Shown piece after piece: positions 8,749 through 17,519 of a stretch of 64,000 nucleotides of DNA. The DNA comes from an uncultured Cyclobacteriaceae bacterium. Lineage in GTDB: Bacteria > Bacteroidota > Bacteroidia > Cytophagales > Cyclobacteriaceae. The stretch is from NCBI GenBank assembly GCA_947492745.1, contig CANLOE010000013.1, forward strand, positions 1-64,000, read 5' to 3'. The position numbers were made by a program, and so were the translations under genes. The stretch's first letter is position 1. The number at the start of each line of letters is the position of its first letter. The notes below the pieces were generated by a model. The model saw only the letters and a list, made by a program, of their open reading frames with translations, was not told where the DNA came from and did not search any database.

Positions 8749-9175
8749 CATTACTTTTACGGGATGTCTTTGAGTTCGGGATAAACGGACTGTATTTCAA
8801 TATAGTCGATGTGTTTCGGTTACTTCCACGCTCTAGATAGGATTCAATGTAGGTTCCTTGAAAAAACAAATGGGAAATAGTTCTTAAGAAAAGGCCCGAC
8901 CGGACAATTGCAGGGCATTATACGATATGAAACATTGATAATCAATTATTTGGTGTCGGTCATGGCTTTCCAAAAAGTACTTTTTATGGCTCCACATCAG
9001 TGGTATCGAGGTCTACGAGGTCAATTTCTCTACCGGTCAGTAGCTTGCAGATATCTTGATGACACAATATGGCCGCTAAATTTCGTTATGAGTATTTTGT
9101 AGGGACTATTTCGACATCGGCTTTTAGCAGGATGAGAATCAGTCAAGGCCCCAAGATGGCAGAAACCATAAATAC
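8749..9175. other. Gap without recognisable gene
   Basis: No convincing ORF or RNA seen; it contains the upstream region of the propeller protein gene that starts with GTG at 9176. Confidence 0.5.
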
Positions 9176-12121
9176 GTGCGCATCATTCTATTTTTAACGA
9201 TATCCTTACGTGTCCATTACCTTGCCGCTCTAGTGTCAGCGGTACTGCTTGCCCTCCCTGTGGTACCCGGTCAGGCACAAAGTGGAGCTTACTTCCTCTC
9301 TCATTATAGCCCGAAAGCTACAGGGGCAGATCATCGGAACTTTGGTATGATCAGGGATAAGGAAGGAGCGCTGTGCATTGCCAACAAACACGGTCTGCTT
9401 CGCTTCGATGGCCTACACTGGGAGCTGATCTCTACACCTGCCACTGTCTTCTCCCTCGTGTTGGGCGAGGACAGTACCGTATACTTGGGGGGGAAAATGG
9501 GTCTGGGAAAGCTTGGTCAAACCGACTATGGCCGGTTACAGTATGAGCCGCTACTCCCGCAGGACGCCGGTACTTCTCCGAAAAATTTCTTTGACTTACT
9601 GAGCTTGGACGGAAAGGTATATGCACTCTATGCCAATGGGCTACTGGTCTACGATACCGAAAAACAGGAGAAGGTCCGATATATCGAAGATGAATCGGCC
9701 GGGGCTTTTTACCGCCTTTTTTCCATGAACAATGCGCTTTTCGTGAGCACTGAAAACAAGGGTGTTCTGAAAGTAGCGCCAAAGCACCTTTCTTCTTCCG
9801 GTCTTGGTTTTTCCACTGCGGACGTTCTTTTCTGTGAAAAGGATCCTCTGAGCGAGCGCCACCTCATCGCGACGGCTGAGGGACTGTACCTTTACAGTCA
9901 TGGAGTTGAGAAAACACTGGCACTTGAGGATGATGGATACGTACTCGATAGTGAAGTCACGGCAGCGGTCTGGCTCGGACCGGACCGCGTGGCCATCGGC
10001 ACGCTGAAAGGTGGCGTGGCCCTGGTTCATATCGATTCGGGAGAGATAGAACAGATCATCAACTATAGCACGGGCCTGCCCGATAATGAGGTCTATGCCA
10101 TGGCCAAGGATAGGGATAATGGGCTGTGGATAGCTCATGAACAGGGATTTACACGGGTATCTCTTCGACTGCCCATACATAGTTTTACCCATTTTCCTGG
10201 ATTGGAAGGAAATATTTCTTCTATTGTTCCTTTTCGGGGCCATCTTTATGTATCCACGGGACAGGGCATTTACTTTCTGGATGAAATCCGGAACTATACC
10301 GAGGCCATACAGTATATCAAAAAGAGCAAGCGCATCGACCTTAGTGTTGAACATGCCACTAGCAGCGGCTTCGCTATTTTCAGAGGAAAAAAGCAGGGCG
10401 GAAACAGCGAAAAACACAAGCCGCGAAAAGGCTCCGATAGCGAAAGGCCCGAGGGCAAAGGCCCGCTTCGATTTTTGAAAAACACCTTTGGAAAAAAAGA
10501 TAGGAGTGGACAGAAAACCCAAAGAAAAGCAGTAAATCGAAGTAAAACGCCTTCCTTTTCAGATAAAGAGACAAAACAGGCCATCTCCCGGCAGAGGGAC
10601 AGCATTTATTATGAAAGGCACCTGCGCCGTGAGCTTCAGTCCATCAGCTATGCCTATAAAAAGGTCAAGGGTATCAGTGCCAAGACCTTTCAGTTAGTGA
10701 GGACACAGGGACGCTTGTTATCCGCGGGGCTGAGCGGTATCCATGAGGTCGATAGCGGGGGAGCAAGACAGATCTATATGGGGGCGGTGCGCTATCTTTT
10801 CGCTGCTGAACGATCAAAATTATTGATAGCGGGTACCGATGAGGGTAGCGTGATTACTTTTGCCTTTCGGCAAGGGCGCTGGTCACTGAGCGATACACTG
10901 GAGATACCGTCGGGGCCTGTGCACCATATCATCGATGATGGCAGGTACTTCTGGCTAAGTAGTGCGGATGGAGTCCATCGGCTCTTATTGGAGGAAAGCG
11001 ATGCTAGCCTGAAAAGCATAAAGACCTATACTTATGCTAACCCATACCTGGACCGGACCTATGGTGTCCATCATCAAGGCCAGGTCTACTTTCTCAATAC
11101 GAATGCGGTCTATCGGTATAATGAACACAAAGATGAACTGTCCAAGGTAGAGATCCCTTCGGACCTTGATTTTGTCCCGCCCGAAAAGCACCTGCACAGC
11201 TCGGAAGGGAAGCTTTGGTACTATGGTCAGGGGAGCTGGCATTGTCTGGGTGGCAAGTATGCAAAGAACACGGAATTCAAGATACTGAACCTGTTCCGGA
11301 ATATCGAGCATGTCCACTACACGGCTAGGGATAGTACCCTATGGGCCGTGACCGCCGACAATGCGCTCTACCGTCTGGTCAATGGTGCCGGTACCCTTAT
11401 CTCTTCCCGTTATGCGCCTTTTCTCAAGTCCATCCGCTCTAAAAACGGCTTTATTCCCTTCCAAGGGCAAAAGGGGTTCAAAGTCGGTCAGTGGGAAAGC
11501 GCACTGACCTTTGCCTTCGTGCAGCCTGACTTTTCGGGAGTGATGGGCGTCGAATACCGATACCGTCTGAAAGGTCTGGAAAAAGACTGGTCCGAGTGGG
11601 ACAGGAACCATGATGTCATCGCTTTTTCCTATCTACCGACAGGGCGCTATACCTTGCAGGTCAGGACAAGAAATGCCTTCGGTCATGAAGCGGAAATCGA
11701 ACCCATACGCTTTCGGGTCGTGCCTCCCTACTGGAAGAGGTCTTGGTTCTATGCCCTGGAGATGCTGTTCTTCGGTACGCTGATGTTCCTGTCCATACGG
11801 CTGAACAAAAAGGACAATCACAATTACCGGACCCTAAGTCGGATATTGGCCTTATTGACACTGGTGATCATAGTGGAGTTCGTACAGACAGTGACCGAAG
11901 CATGGTTCGAGACGACCCGTTCGCCCGTCATTGATTTTATCATTCATGTATCCATAGCCTTGATGGTGTTACCTCTAGAACGTAAATTACGGCAATACTT
12001 CCTCAAAGAAAACACGGAAACACTACTGCCGAAAATAAAGCTCGGAAACAATGGAAAGCAGAAGTCAAGAAACGCTACCTCAGGGAACGACTCAAAAACC
12101 ATCACACCTTATGAGAAATAA
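9176..12121 (+). CDS. Periplasmic propeller/Y_Y_Y sensor-like protein lacking an output domain
   Basis: 981 residues. A signal segment (residues 1-35, ending GQAQS) is followed by seven-bladed-type propeller repeats of the two-component regulator kind (about 40-750, for example GLPDNEVYAMAKDRDNGLWI). A Y_Y_Y-like Ig domain follows (about 765-850, with YRYRLKGLEKDWSEW), then three membrane helices (about 855-940) and a short polar tail. In hybrid two-component systems this ectodomain is followed by one helix and a kinase; here no kinase, response regulator or HTH follows. A strongly basic, low-complexity insert (about 381-477) interrupts the propeller. The start is GTG; no better ATG precedes the signal. 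Its last 11 bp overlap the next gene, so it is probably co-transcribed with that lipoprotein. The ligand is unknown. Confidence 0.8.
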   Translation: MRIILFLTISLRVHYLAALVSAVLLALPVVPGQAQSGAYFLSHYSPKATGADHRNFGMIRDKEGALCIANKHGLLRFDGLHWELISTPATVFSLVLGEDSTVYLGGKMGLGKLGQTDYGRLQYEPLLPQDAGTSPKNFFDLLSLDGKVYALYANGLLVYDTEKQEKVRYIEDESAGAFYRLFSMNNALFVSTENKGVLKVAPKHLSSSGLGFSTADVLFCEKDPLSERHLIATAEGLYLYSHGVEKTLALEDDGYVLDSEVTAAVWLGPDRVAIGTLKGGVALVHIDSGEIEQIINYSTGLPDNEVYAMAKDRDNGLWIAHEQGFTRVSLRLPIHSFTHFPGLEGNISSIVPFRGHLYVSTGQGIYFLDEIRNYTEAIQYIKKSKRIDLSVEHATSSGFAIFRGKKQGGNSEKHKPRKGSDSERPEGKGPLRFLKNTFGKKDRSGQKTQRKAVNRSKTPSFSDKETKQAISRQRDSIYYERHLRRELQSISYAYKKVKGISAKTFQLVRTQGRLLSAGLSGIHEVDSGGARQIYMGAVRYLFAAERSKLLIAGTDEGSVITFAFRQGRWSLSDTLEIPSGPVHHIIDDGRYFWLSSADGVHRLLLEESDASLKSIKTYTYANPYLDRTYGVHHQGQVYFLNTNAVYRYNEHKDELSKVEIPSDLDFVPPEKHLHSSEGKLWYYGQGSWHCLGGKYAKNTEFKILNLFRNIEHVHYTARDSTLWAVTADNALYRLVNGAGTLISSRYAPFLKSIRSKNGFIPFQGQKGFKVGQWESALTFAFVQPDFSGVMGVEYRYRLKGLEKDWSEWDRNHDVIAFSYLPTGRYTLQVRTRNAFGHEAEIEPIRFRVVPPYWKRSWFYALEMLFFGTLMFLSIRLNKKDNHNYRTLSRILALLTLVIIVEFVQTVTEAWFETTRSPVIDFIIHVSIALMVLPLERKLRQYFLKENTETLLPKIKLGNNGKQKSRNATSGNDSKTITPYEK

Positions 12122-12926
12122 CTACTACACCATGGTCATACTGGCGCTGACTTTTATGAGTGCCTGTACTCCTCCCGCTAAGGAAGAACAAGGGCAGCAA
12201 TCCCTACGGGAGACTTTGGAATCGGCGGTAGCCAATCCACCTGCCGAAGGTTTCCGGGTGCAGGACTCCGACCCAAAAGCAGTGGCACTGGCCGATAGCG
12301 TTATGAAAGCTATGGGCGGAAGGGAGAAATGGGACCGTAGCCGCTATTTTTCCTGGCAGTTCTTTGGCCGTAGGAACCTGCTCTGGGACAAGTCGACGGG
12401 TAATGTACGTATAGAATCCCCTTATGATAGCATGACCTATCTACTCAACGTCCACGATGGGCAGGGACAGGCTTTTTCGGGCAATGAGGCCATTAGCGAT
12501 ACGGCAGCGCTCGACTCGCTGCTCCGAAAAGGTAAAAGTATCTGGATCAATGATATGTACTGGTTGTTCATGCCCTTTAAGCTAAAGGATACGGGCGTGA
12601 CGCTGAGCTATCTAGGAAGTGATAGCACAATGGAAGGTAGCCCTTGTGAAGTAATCGGGATTACTTTCGATCAAGTGGGCGATACGCCCGAAAACAGGTA
12701 TAAGGTGTTCATCGAGAAGTCCTCCCATCTGGTCAAACAATGGGCCTATTATACTAAGGCCGGCGATGAGGAACCCTATGCTGTGTGGCCATGGGATAAC
12801 TATCGTTCCTACAAAGGACTTTTGCTCTCGGGAGAGCGCTCCGATGGCAAAGGCCCTTCGAAAATCGTGGTGTACGACAGTCTGCCCGAGCAGGCATTCT
12901 CCGATATCGAAACGAAAATCTTTTAA
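12111..12926 (+). CDS. Lipoprotein of unknown function
   Basis: 271 residues from ATG 12111 (MRNNYYTMVIL), chosen over the upstream start at 12051 because it gives a clean lipoprotein signal with lipobox MSAC. The mature protein has a motif ALADSVMKAMGG near the N-terminus, followed by beta-rich sequence. The fold resembles outer-membrane lipoprotein-carrier-like proteins of Bacteroidota, but I cannot name the family. It overlaps the end of the propeller-protein gene by 11 bp, suggesting one transcript and a shared envelope function. Confidence 0.75.
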   Translation: MRNNYYTMVILALTFMSACTPPAKEEQGQQSLRETLESAVANPPAEGFRVQDSDPKAVALADSVMKAMGGREKWDRSRYFSWQFFGRRNLLWDKSTGNVRIESPYDSMTYLLNVHDGQGQAFSGNEAISDTAALDSLLRKGKSIWINDMYWLFMPFKLKDTGVTLSYLGSDSTMEGSPCEVIGITFDQVGDTPENRYKVFIEKSSHLVKQWAYYTKAGDEEPYAVWPWDNYRSYKGLLLSGERSDGKGPSKIVVYDSLPEQAFSDIETKIF

Positions 12927-13010
12927 CCCAAAATGATCAATAGCCTTCCTATTGCGAGCACAGATCACTTCAAAATCAGCGGTAATCTTCGATTTGGCTC
13001 ATTGCATCGA
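12925..13010. repeat. Half of a type D mosaic element
   Basis: Begins AACCCAAAATGATCAATAGC directly at the stop codon of the lipoprotein gene and continues with TTCAAAATCAGCGG. The second arm is not recognisable. The rest of the gap to 13314 shows nothing further. Confidence 0.5.
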
Positions 13011-13313
13011 TTGATTTCAGAGATATTCGCCGAATCTTCGATGTGAACTTCGTTAGGAGGGCCTGATATATAATAAATATTTGATTCTATTGGGTTTAAA
13101 GCAGCGTCGTTATGGCAGTTCAAAAAATACGTTCATGTTATTGATTTGAGACTATTGTTATAGAAGGGCTAAGGAATAACCCTCGTTTGAACGGTGACCT
13201 ACTACTTTAAGGTGATGATTCGAAAGGTGAAAATCGGAGAGTGAGATTTTCGATTGAGGGTCATCGTTATTATAAAGATTCCCTAAATACCGAAACGAAA
13301 ATCCCGTCCCGGT

Positions 13314-13538
13314 TTATCGGCCTTGTCTACGCCGTTTTTCAAGAAAGGAAATACGCTTTTTGAGATGACTGATTTCTTTCGTCTTGGCCAAGAGTATGTT
13401 CTCTTCAGAGTGACTTTGATGCAGTGCTTTTTTCAGTTCCACCACTGTTGTGGAAAGTTGATGGAGCTGATGTGCCTGGCGGTCCTGAACTTTTAAGGTC
13501 TGGACCAGTAATTCTATCAATTGATCTTCATGTTTCAT
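13314..13538 (-). CDS. Small coiled-coil protein, hypothetical
   Basis: 74 residues, strongly helical and charged, with heptad-like Leu spacing (LIELLVQTLKVQ, LHQLSTTVVELKKAL) and a basic tail (KKRISFLEKRRRQGR). ATG at 13538. No signal or catalytic motif. It stands alone on the minus strand in a repeat-rich gap, so it may be a real small protein or a leftover of a larger gene such as an insertion-sequence accessory ORF. Downstream, toward 13270, nothing recognisable is encoded. Confidence 0.4.
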   Translation of the reverse strand: MKHEDQLIELLVQTLKVQDRQAHQLHQLSTTVVELKKALHQSHSEENILLAKTKEISHLKKRISFLEKRRRQGR

Positions 13539-13749
13539 AGTTCTCCTAAATTTACTGAGTAATACCTACCCACTATCCTTTTAAAATCTACCCAAAAAAA
13601 CAGTGGAAAACAAGCCTTAGAGGCACCGAAACGACAACTGATGGGAAAACGACGACGAAGGTACCCTCCATTGAAACCGCTGATTTTTAACAATGGGGGG
13701 TCAAACTGACCCAGAATGCTCAAAAGAGCGTGATGACTTTTCGGGAGGT

Positions 13750-13774
13750 GCTCCGTACCGAGACGGTACGGAGC
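13750..13774. other. Perfect 10-bp stem hairpin
   Basis: GCTCCGTACC, five-base loop GAGAC, then GGTACGGAGC. A second short palindrome (GGGTCA-AAC-TGACCC) lies about 45 bp to the left. There is no T-tract, so it is not a simple terminator; it may be a REP-like or mobile-element end. Confidence 0.6.
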
Positions 13775-14027
13775 GTTTGTTCTCATCGGAACAGGTAGTG
13801 CAGGGTAAAGTCGAAGCCTTGATAGAAAACAAAAAAATCCCAATTGTTTTTTTCCATTGCACGATCTTGAAGGGATATTTCAATATAAAATTCCGATAGG
13901 CATCCCTGGACCAAATGGAATATGGGACACTTACTATCCATCTACTTCAGGCACTTCAAATCAGATTTTGAATGAGCTTATTATTGTGTGTGTTTTTTGG
14001 AGTCAATGAACTTATACGTTATAGAGA

Positions 14028-14060
14028 TATACTCAAGAAAAAATGAAACGGGAAACCTTA
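14028..14060. repeat. Dispersed motif E
   Basis: ATATACTCAAGAAAAAATG followed by AAACGGGAAA. It matches motifs at about 5105, 34893 (inverted), 35090 (inverted) and more weakly 44383. Elsewhere between 13780 and 14248 I see no gene. Confidence 0.45.
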
Positions 14061-14248
14061 TCGGCAAAGGCAAAAATCCGTATAGTGTTGATCCGTTATC
14101 GGTAGACTTGTTATTAAGGTCTGTAGAAAATAGGTACACTCAAGTCAACGAATCATCTTGTTCCCAATCAATTCCGTTTAACCTGAATTATGTGTAGAAG
14201 GATGGCATGCAGCAATAAGCATGATGGGAAAAGTATCCCAATGAGATA

Positions 14249-14418
14249 AACCCGGATTATGCATTGAAAAATCTACTGCGGATCTAAATAGCTGCAAATC
14301 GGTCGTTGCACTGAGTTTTTTGAATTCACCGTAGCGGTGCTACGCTAAATCCAATAAAACGCACTGATGTATTGCCATTTAAGTTCTCATGACGAAGTTC
14401 CAACGAACATTTTGGGTT
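14249..14418. repeat. Mosaic foldback element, arm combination a5/a2
   Basis: Begins AACCCGGATTATGCATTG and ends CGAACATTTTGGGTT, around the shared central hairpin CACCGTAGCGGTGCTACG. 170 bp. The left arm is the type found at 8347 and 23018; the right arm is the type found at 15250. Confidence 0.8.
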
Positions 14419-14600
14419 AAATATGGAAGAAAAATAAGGTAGGTGCGGCTCCAAGCTTCTCTAAATCGAAGATGCCGATAGGGTATATTTTCTTTTTTTA
14501 GTGATGAGAATAAATTGCTACTTTACTTTGTTGTTATTTCCTGAAAAGATTGTAAAAAATCTTAAAAGGTTTAATGTCTATTCGCTATATTCATAGCGTA

Positions 14601-14876
14601 ATGACAGATATCAATATAGAACAGATTTCAAAATTTTTCGCTCAATATATGATCAAGGCCTTGAGCAAGGAAGATATCGATGCCATCAATCGGTGTAACC
14701 TCTCGGTAGAAAACGAGGGGTCCTGTGCCTCTTTGGCTTTTGTGAACGCTCACCTTTTGATGGTCAGGGCTTTTGAGGAAAGCACGGGCCGTCAATTCGA
14801 TAGGTATTCCAAGAACGATTTTATGGCTTTCAATACTGCTTGGCAATTGACCAAAGAGCAGGAGTTTTCCCTCTGA
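14601..14876 (+). CDS. Hypothetical protein
   Basis: 91 residues from ATG 14601 (MTDINIEQISKFF); an upstream ATG at 14574 would add nine residues. Soluble, helical, acidic, with no signal peptide. No family recognised. It stands between two foldback elements. The balanced composition and sensible amino-acid use make it a likely but unproven gene. Confidence 0.5.
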   Translation: MTDINIEQISKFFAQYMIKALSKEDIDAINRCNLSVENEGSCASLAFVNAHLLMVRAFEESTGRQFDRYSKNDFMAFNTAWQLTKEQEFSL

Positions 14877-14948
14877 AAGTCCCCTTCTTTAGAAAATATC
14901 CAATGCCCGTTTTATAGAGAATATTTCTTGGGCCTATTCCCCATTTAT

Positions 14949-15114
14949 CTCAAAATGATCAATAGAGAACCTATTCCGCGCATAAATAGCTTCCTACCGG
15001 AAGCTTTGCCCACCGGTCTTCATTCACCATAGCGGTGCTATGCCGAACGAATCCAAATGGCCGGTATTTTGCTATTTATACGCTCATCACGATTTCTATC
15101 GATCAATTTGGGTT
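14949..15114. repeat. Mosaic foldback element, arm combination a4/a3
   Basis: From CTCAAAATGATCAATAGAG to GATCAATTTGGGTT. The central hairpin CACCATAGCGGTGCTATG is present. Flanked by TTTAT on both sides, which may be a 5-bp target duplication. Confidence 0.8.
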
Positions 15115-15249
15115 TATTTTTTGGGAAATAGGCTCTGATCAGGTGTAAGCGATTCGTTATGAGAGCTTAGAATGCCATAGGTCAGCGTCTTTTATTGAGT
15201 TCGGCGCGCAGCATCGCTACGGTCGGCTACCGATTTTGAAGTAACCTTA

Positions 15250-15418
15250 AACCCAAAATGTCCATTAGAAAATCTATTCCGGACTTAACCGGCTTCAAAT
15301 CAGTAAATGAATGCGTTTTTTGAATTAACCGTAGCGGTGCTACGCTGAATCCAAGAAAACGCCCTGATGTATTGCCATTTAAGTCCTCATGACGAAGTAC
15401 CAACGAACATTCTGGGTT
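15250..15418. repeat. Mosaic foldback element, arm combination a1/a2
   Basis: 169 bp from AACCCAAAATGTCCATTAG to AACATTCTGGGTT around the hairpin ACCGTAGCGGTGCTACG. Near-identical copies lie at 34536-34704, 63339-63507 and (inverted) 56310-56478; a diverged one is at 20323-20492. Confidence 0.9.
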
Positions 15419-15547
15419 GAAAGGAAAATGGGCAGCACTGAATTGCTGCTTATTTTCGAATGCTCATACCGCTATACCTTCGGAGATTATTTACTTTACG
15501 GTTCTTTTTGCTTGTACCATAAAGTACATCTCGTTCCATGATCATTC

Positions 15548-15958
15548 TTATTTTTGGAGAAAGGTCACTTTGAGGATTTTCCCTTCTTTTACTTCATATA
15601 TAGCGATACTCTGGTAAACTTCATTTTCTATCCCCGTAATGCGTTCATGATCGATGACCTTGTTTCCCAGCACCATGCGATTGAGGATTTCGCAGTGGAG
15701 CTTTGGGTATTTAGCGAACATCTCCCCGTATTGTTGTCCGAAGTCTTTCTTACTATTGAACAAAGACGTATTGTTCGCATAATTGTAACAGGCGATATCC
15801 TCATCATACCAAGAAAGGAAGTGGTCGATATCGAGTTCGTTATAAGCTTCTACCTGCTTTTGCACGACCTGCTCAGGGCTTAGGTCCTGAGCCTGTAATG
15901 TAGCGGTTCCCGTGAACAAAGGCAATAAACCCCATAGATAAGGGATAAGTGTATTCAT
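15548..15958 (-). CDS. Secreted SnoaL/NTF2-like protein
   Basis: 136 residues from ATG 15958. The frame is open to a TTG at 15985, but ATG 15958 starts directly at a typical signal peptide (MNTLIPYLWG ... TLQAQ). The mature part is a single NTF2/SnoaL-like cone domain (QVEAYNELDIDHFLSWYDEDI near the N-terminus, VYQSIAIYEVKEGKILKVTF at the C-terminus). These domains bind small molecules or act as isomerases or cyclases; the substrate is unknown. Last gene of a probable three-gene minus-strand operon with a VOC protein and a hydroxyacid dehydrogenase. Confidence 0.8.
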   Translation of the reverse strand: MNTLIPYLWGLLPLFTGTATLQAQDLSPEQVVQKQVEAYNELDIDHFLSWYDEDIACYNYANNTSLFNSKKDFGQQYGEMFAKYPKLHCEILNRMVLGNKVIDHERITGIENEVYQSIAIYEVKEGKILKVTFLQK

Positions 15959-15981
15959 AAATCGAGACTTCAGGTTATCGC

Positions 15982-16401
15982 TCAAGAGGTAAATACCTCA
16001 TCTTGATTTTCAAAACACTTGAACTCAAGCGCATTTTGACTGTAATCCAATACAAAAAGTGTCTTTTGCTGACCTTTTTCACCCTTATATCGGGTTTGTG
16101 GAGGCACGATAAAGTCAATGGAATGACTTTCCAGACTCTGGCGTACCGTTTCGAACTGTTCGTCCTCCAGGATACAGCCAAAATGGGGTATGGGGACCAT
16201 CACATCATCCACTTTTCCACAGTAGTCCAGTGCCGGTCTATTTTCAGAGACATGCGCCGAAAGTTGATGTCCATAGAATTCGAAGTCTACCCAGTGTTCG
16301 GCCTGTCGTCCTAGACTACAGCCCAATATACCCTGATAGAAATCTATGGTACTCGCGATATCCTTTACTTTAAAGGCATAGTGAAATCGGTTCTTTGTCA
16401 T
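15982..16401 (-). CDS. VOC-family (glyoxalase-like) protein
   Basis: 139 residues, one VOC domain with paired beta-alpha-beta-beta-beta units (FHYAFKVKDIASTIDFYQ at the start, HFGCILEDEQFE in the middle, LFVLDYSQNALEFKCF at the end). Candidate metal ligands are His7 and the late Glu of NALEFK. Members include glyoxalase I, dioxygenases and resistance proteins; the exact reaction cannot be told. It starts about 56 bp after the hydroxyacid dehydrogenase stop and ends shortly before the SnoaL gene, so one operon is likely. Confidence 0.9.
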   Translation of the reverse strand: MTKNRFHYAFKVKDIASTIDFYQGILGCSLGRQAEHWVDFEFYGHQLSAHVSENRPALDYCGKVDDVMVPIPHFGCILEDEQFETVRQSLESHSIDFIVPPQTRYKGEKGQQKTLFVLDYSQNALEFKCFENQDEVFTS

Positions 16402-16457
16402 GGGGCAGATTGTTTTGGTGGATGTTATGGCGATATCATCCGTGGATATTTTTCGGG

Positions 16458-17387
16458 TCAGTAGCCTTTTCCGATGTTCACGGTATGGAGCAAGGGTCTT
16501 CCATCATGGAACCGCATGTAATTATCGGCTATTTGCGTCACTGCTGATTCGATATTGGTCACACTGGCCACGTGTGGGGTGACCTGTATTTTCGGATGCT
16601 GCCAAAAAGGATGCGATTCCGGAAGTGGCTCTTGTCGGAAGACATCGAGCAGTGTTCCGGACAAATGCCCACTGTCGAGTAATGCGATCAGGTCCTCTTC
16701 CACTAGATGCGGACCTCGTCCGACATTGATAAGAAAGGCTTCTTTTTTCAGAGTGCCCAGCAGATTTTTGTCGAGGATGTTTTCCGTGGCCGAGGTCAGT
16801 GGCAAGAGATTGATGAGCATATCCGTCCTGCTGAGCAGCTCCTGCCGTCCCGCTTCCCCGTGATGGGAGTCCACACCCGTGATATTTTTCGGAGAATTCG
16901 ACCAGCCTGCGACCGGAAAGCCCAGTTCGGCAAAACGCTCGGCCACATAGGCTCCGAGTACTCCCAGTCCCAAAATACCGATGTTCGTATTTTGAATGCC
17001 ACGGTAGGGCTGTCGCTTCCAGGTCTGTTGTCTTTGATAGTCTACATACTTTGGCAGATTCTTGAGTTGAGTCATCACCGCAGCCAGTAAAAACTCCCAC
17101 ATGTCCTCGGAAAGCTGTTCGTCTACGATCCGACTCAGCACCATGCTCTCAGAAAGGGTCTGTGTCCTCGTGATATGGTCCACACCGGCACCTGCGGACT
17201 GGACTACCTTGAGGTTCGGAAACCCGACCAGTACCTTTTCCGCTGGCTTCCAGCAGAGCGCAAAAGTGACCTCCTCGGGAGCAGTGATATCAGGATATAT
17301 TTCTATGGTCGTGTCGGGAAGTGCTTTGCGAAGTGCCTCTGTCCAGCGTTTGGGCGACCATTGGTCGAAGAAAATAGCGATGCTCAT
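16458..17387 (-). CDS. D-2-hydroxyacid dehydrogenase (GhrA-like)
   Basis: 309 residues. The NAD(P)-binding Rossmann motif GLGVLG is near residues 140-145. Catalytic Arg is in NVGRGPHLV (about 224), Glu in FRQEPLP (about 252) and His in TPHVAS (about 272). Closest in layout to glyoxylate/hydroxypyruvate reductase A, which reduces glyoxylate and hydroxypyruvate with NADPH in the cytoplasm. ATG 17387 begins MSIAIFFDQWSPKRW, a normal start. First gene of the operon with the VOC and SnoaL genes, which suggests handling of small oxo/hydroxy acids. Confidence 0.92.
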   Translation of the reverse strand: MSIAIFFDQWSPKRWTEALRKALPDTTIEIYPDITAPEEVTFALCWKPAEKVLVGFPNLKVVQSAGAGVDHITRTQTLSESMVLSRIVDEQLSEDMWEFLLAAVMTQLKNLPKYVDYQRQQTWKRQPYRGIQNTNIGILGLGVLGAYVAERFAELGFPVAGWSNSPKNITGVDSHHGEAGRQELLSRTDMLINLLPLTSATENILDKNLLGTLKKEAFLINVGRGPHLVEEDLIALLDSGHLSGTLLDVFRQEPLPESHPFWQHPKIQVTPHVASVTNIESAVTQIADNYMRFHDGRPLLHTVNIGKGY

Positions 17388-17519
17388 GTGATGCGCTTTT
17401 GTAATGGTTTGGAATACATTGTTATGAACAAATATAAGTCATCTATTCCGCTCGACTTGTGACAGTGGGCCGAAATTTTTTTGGGGATTGAGGGAGGGTA
17501 GGTCGTATTCTATCGCAAT

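Noticed and set aside
13535-13843. 102-residue minus-strand ORF
   Set aside because: It crosses the 13750-13774 palindrome and has Phe/Arg-rich, non-protein-like composition.
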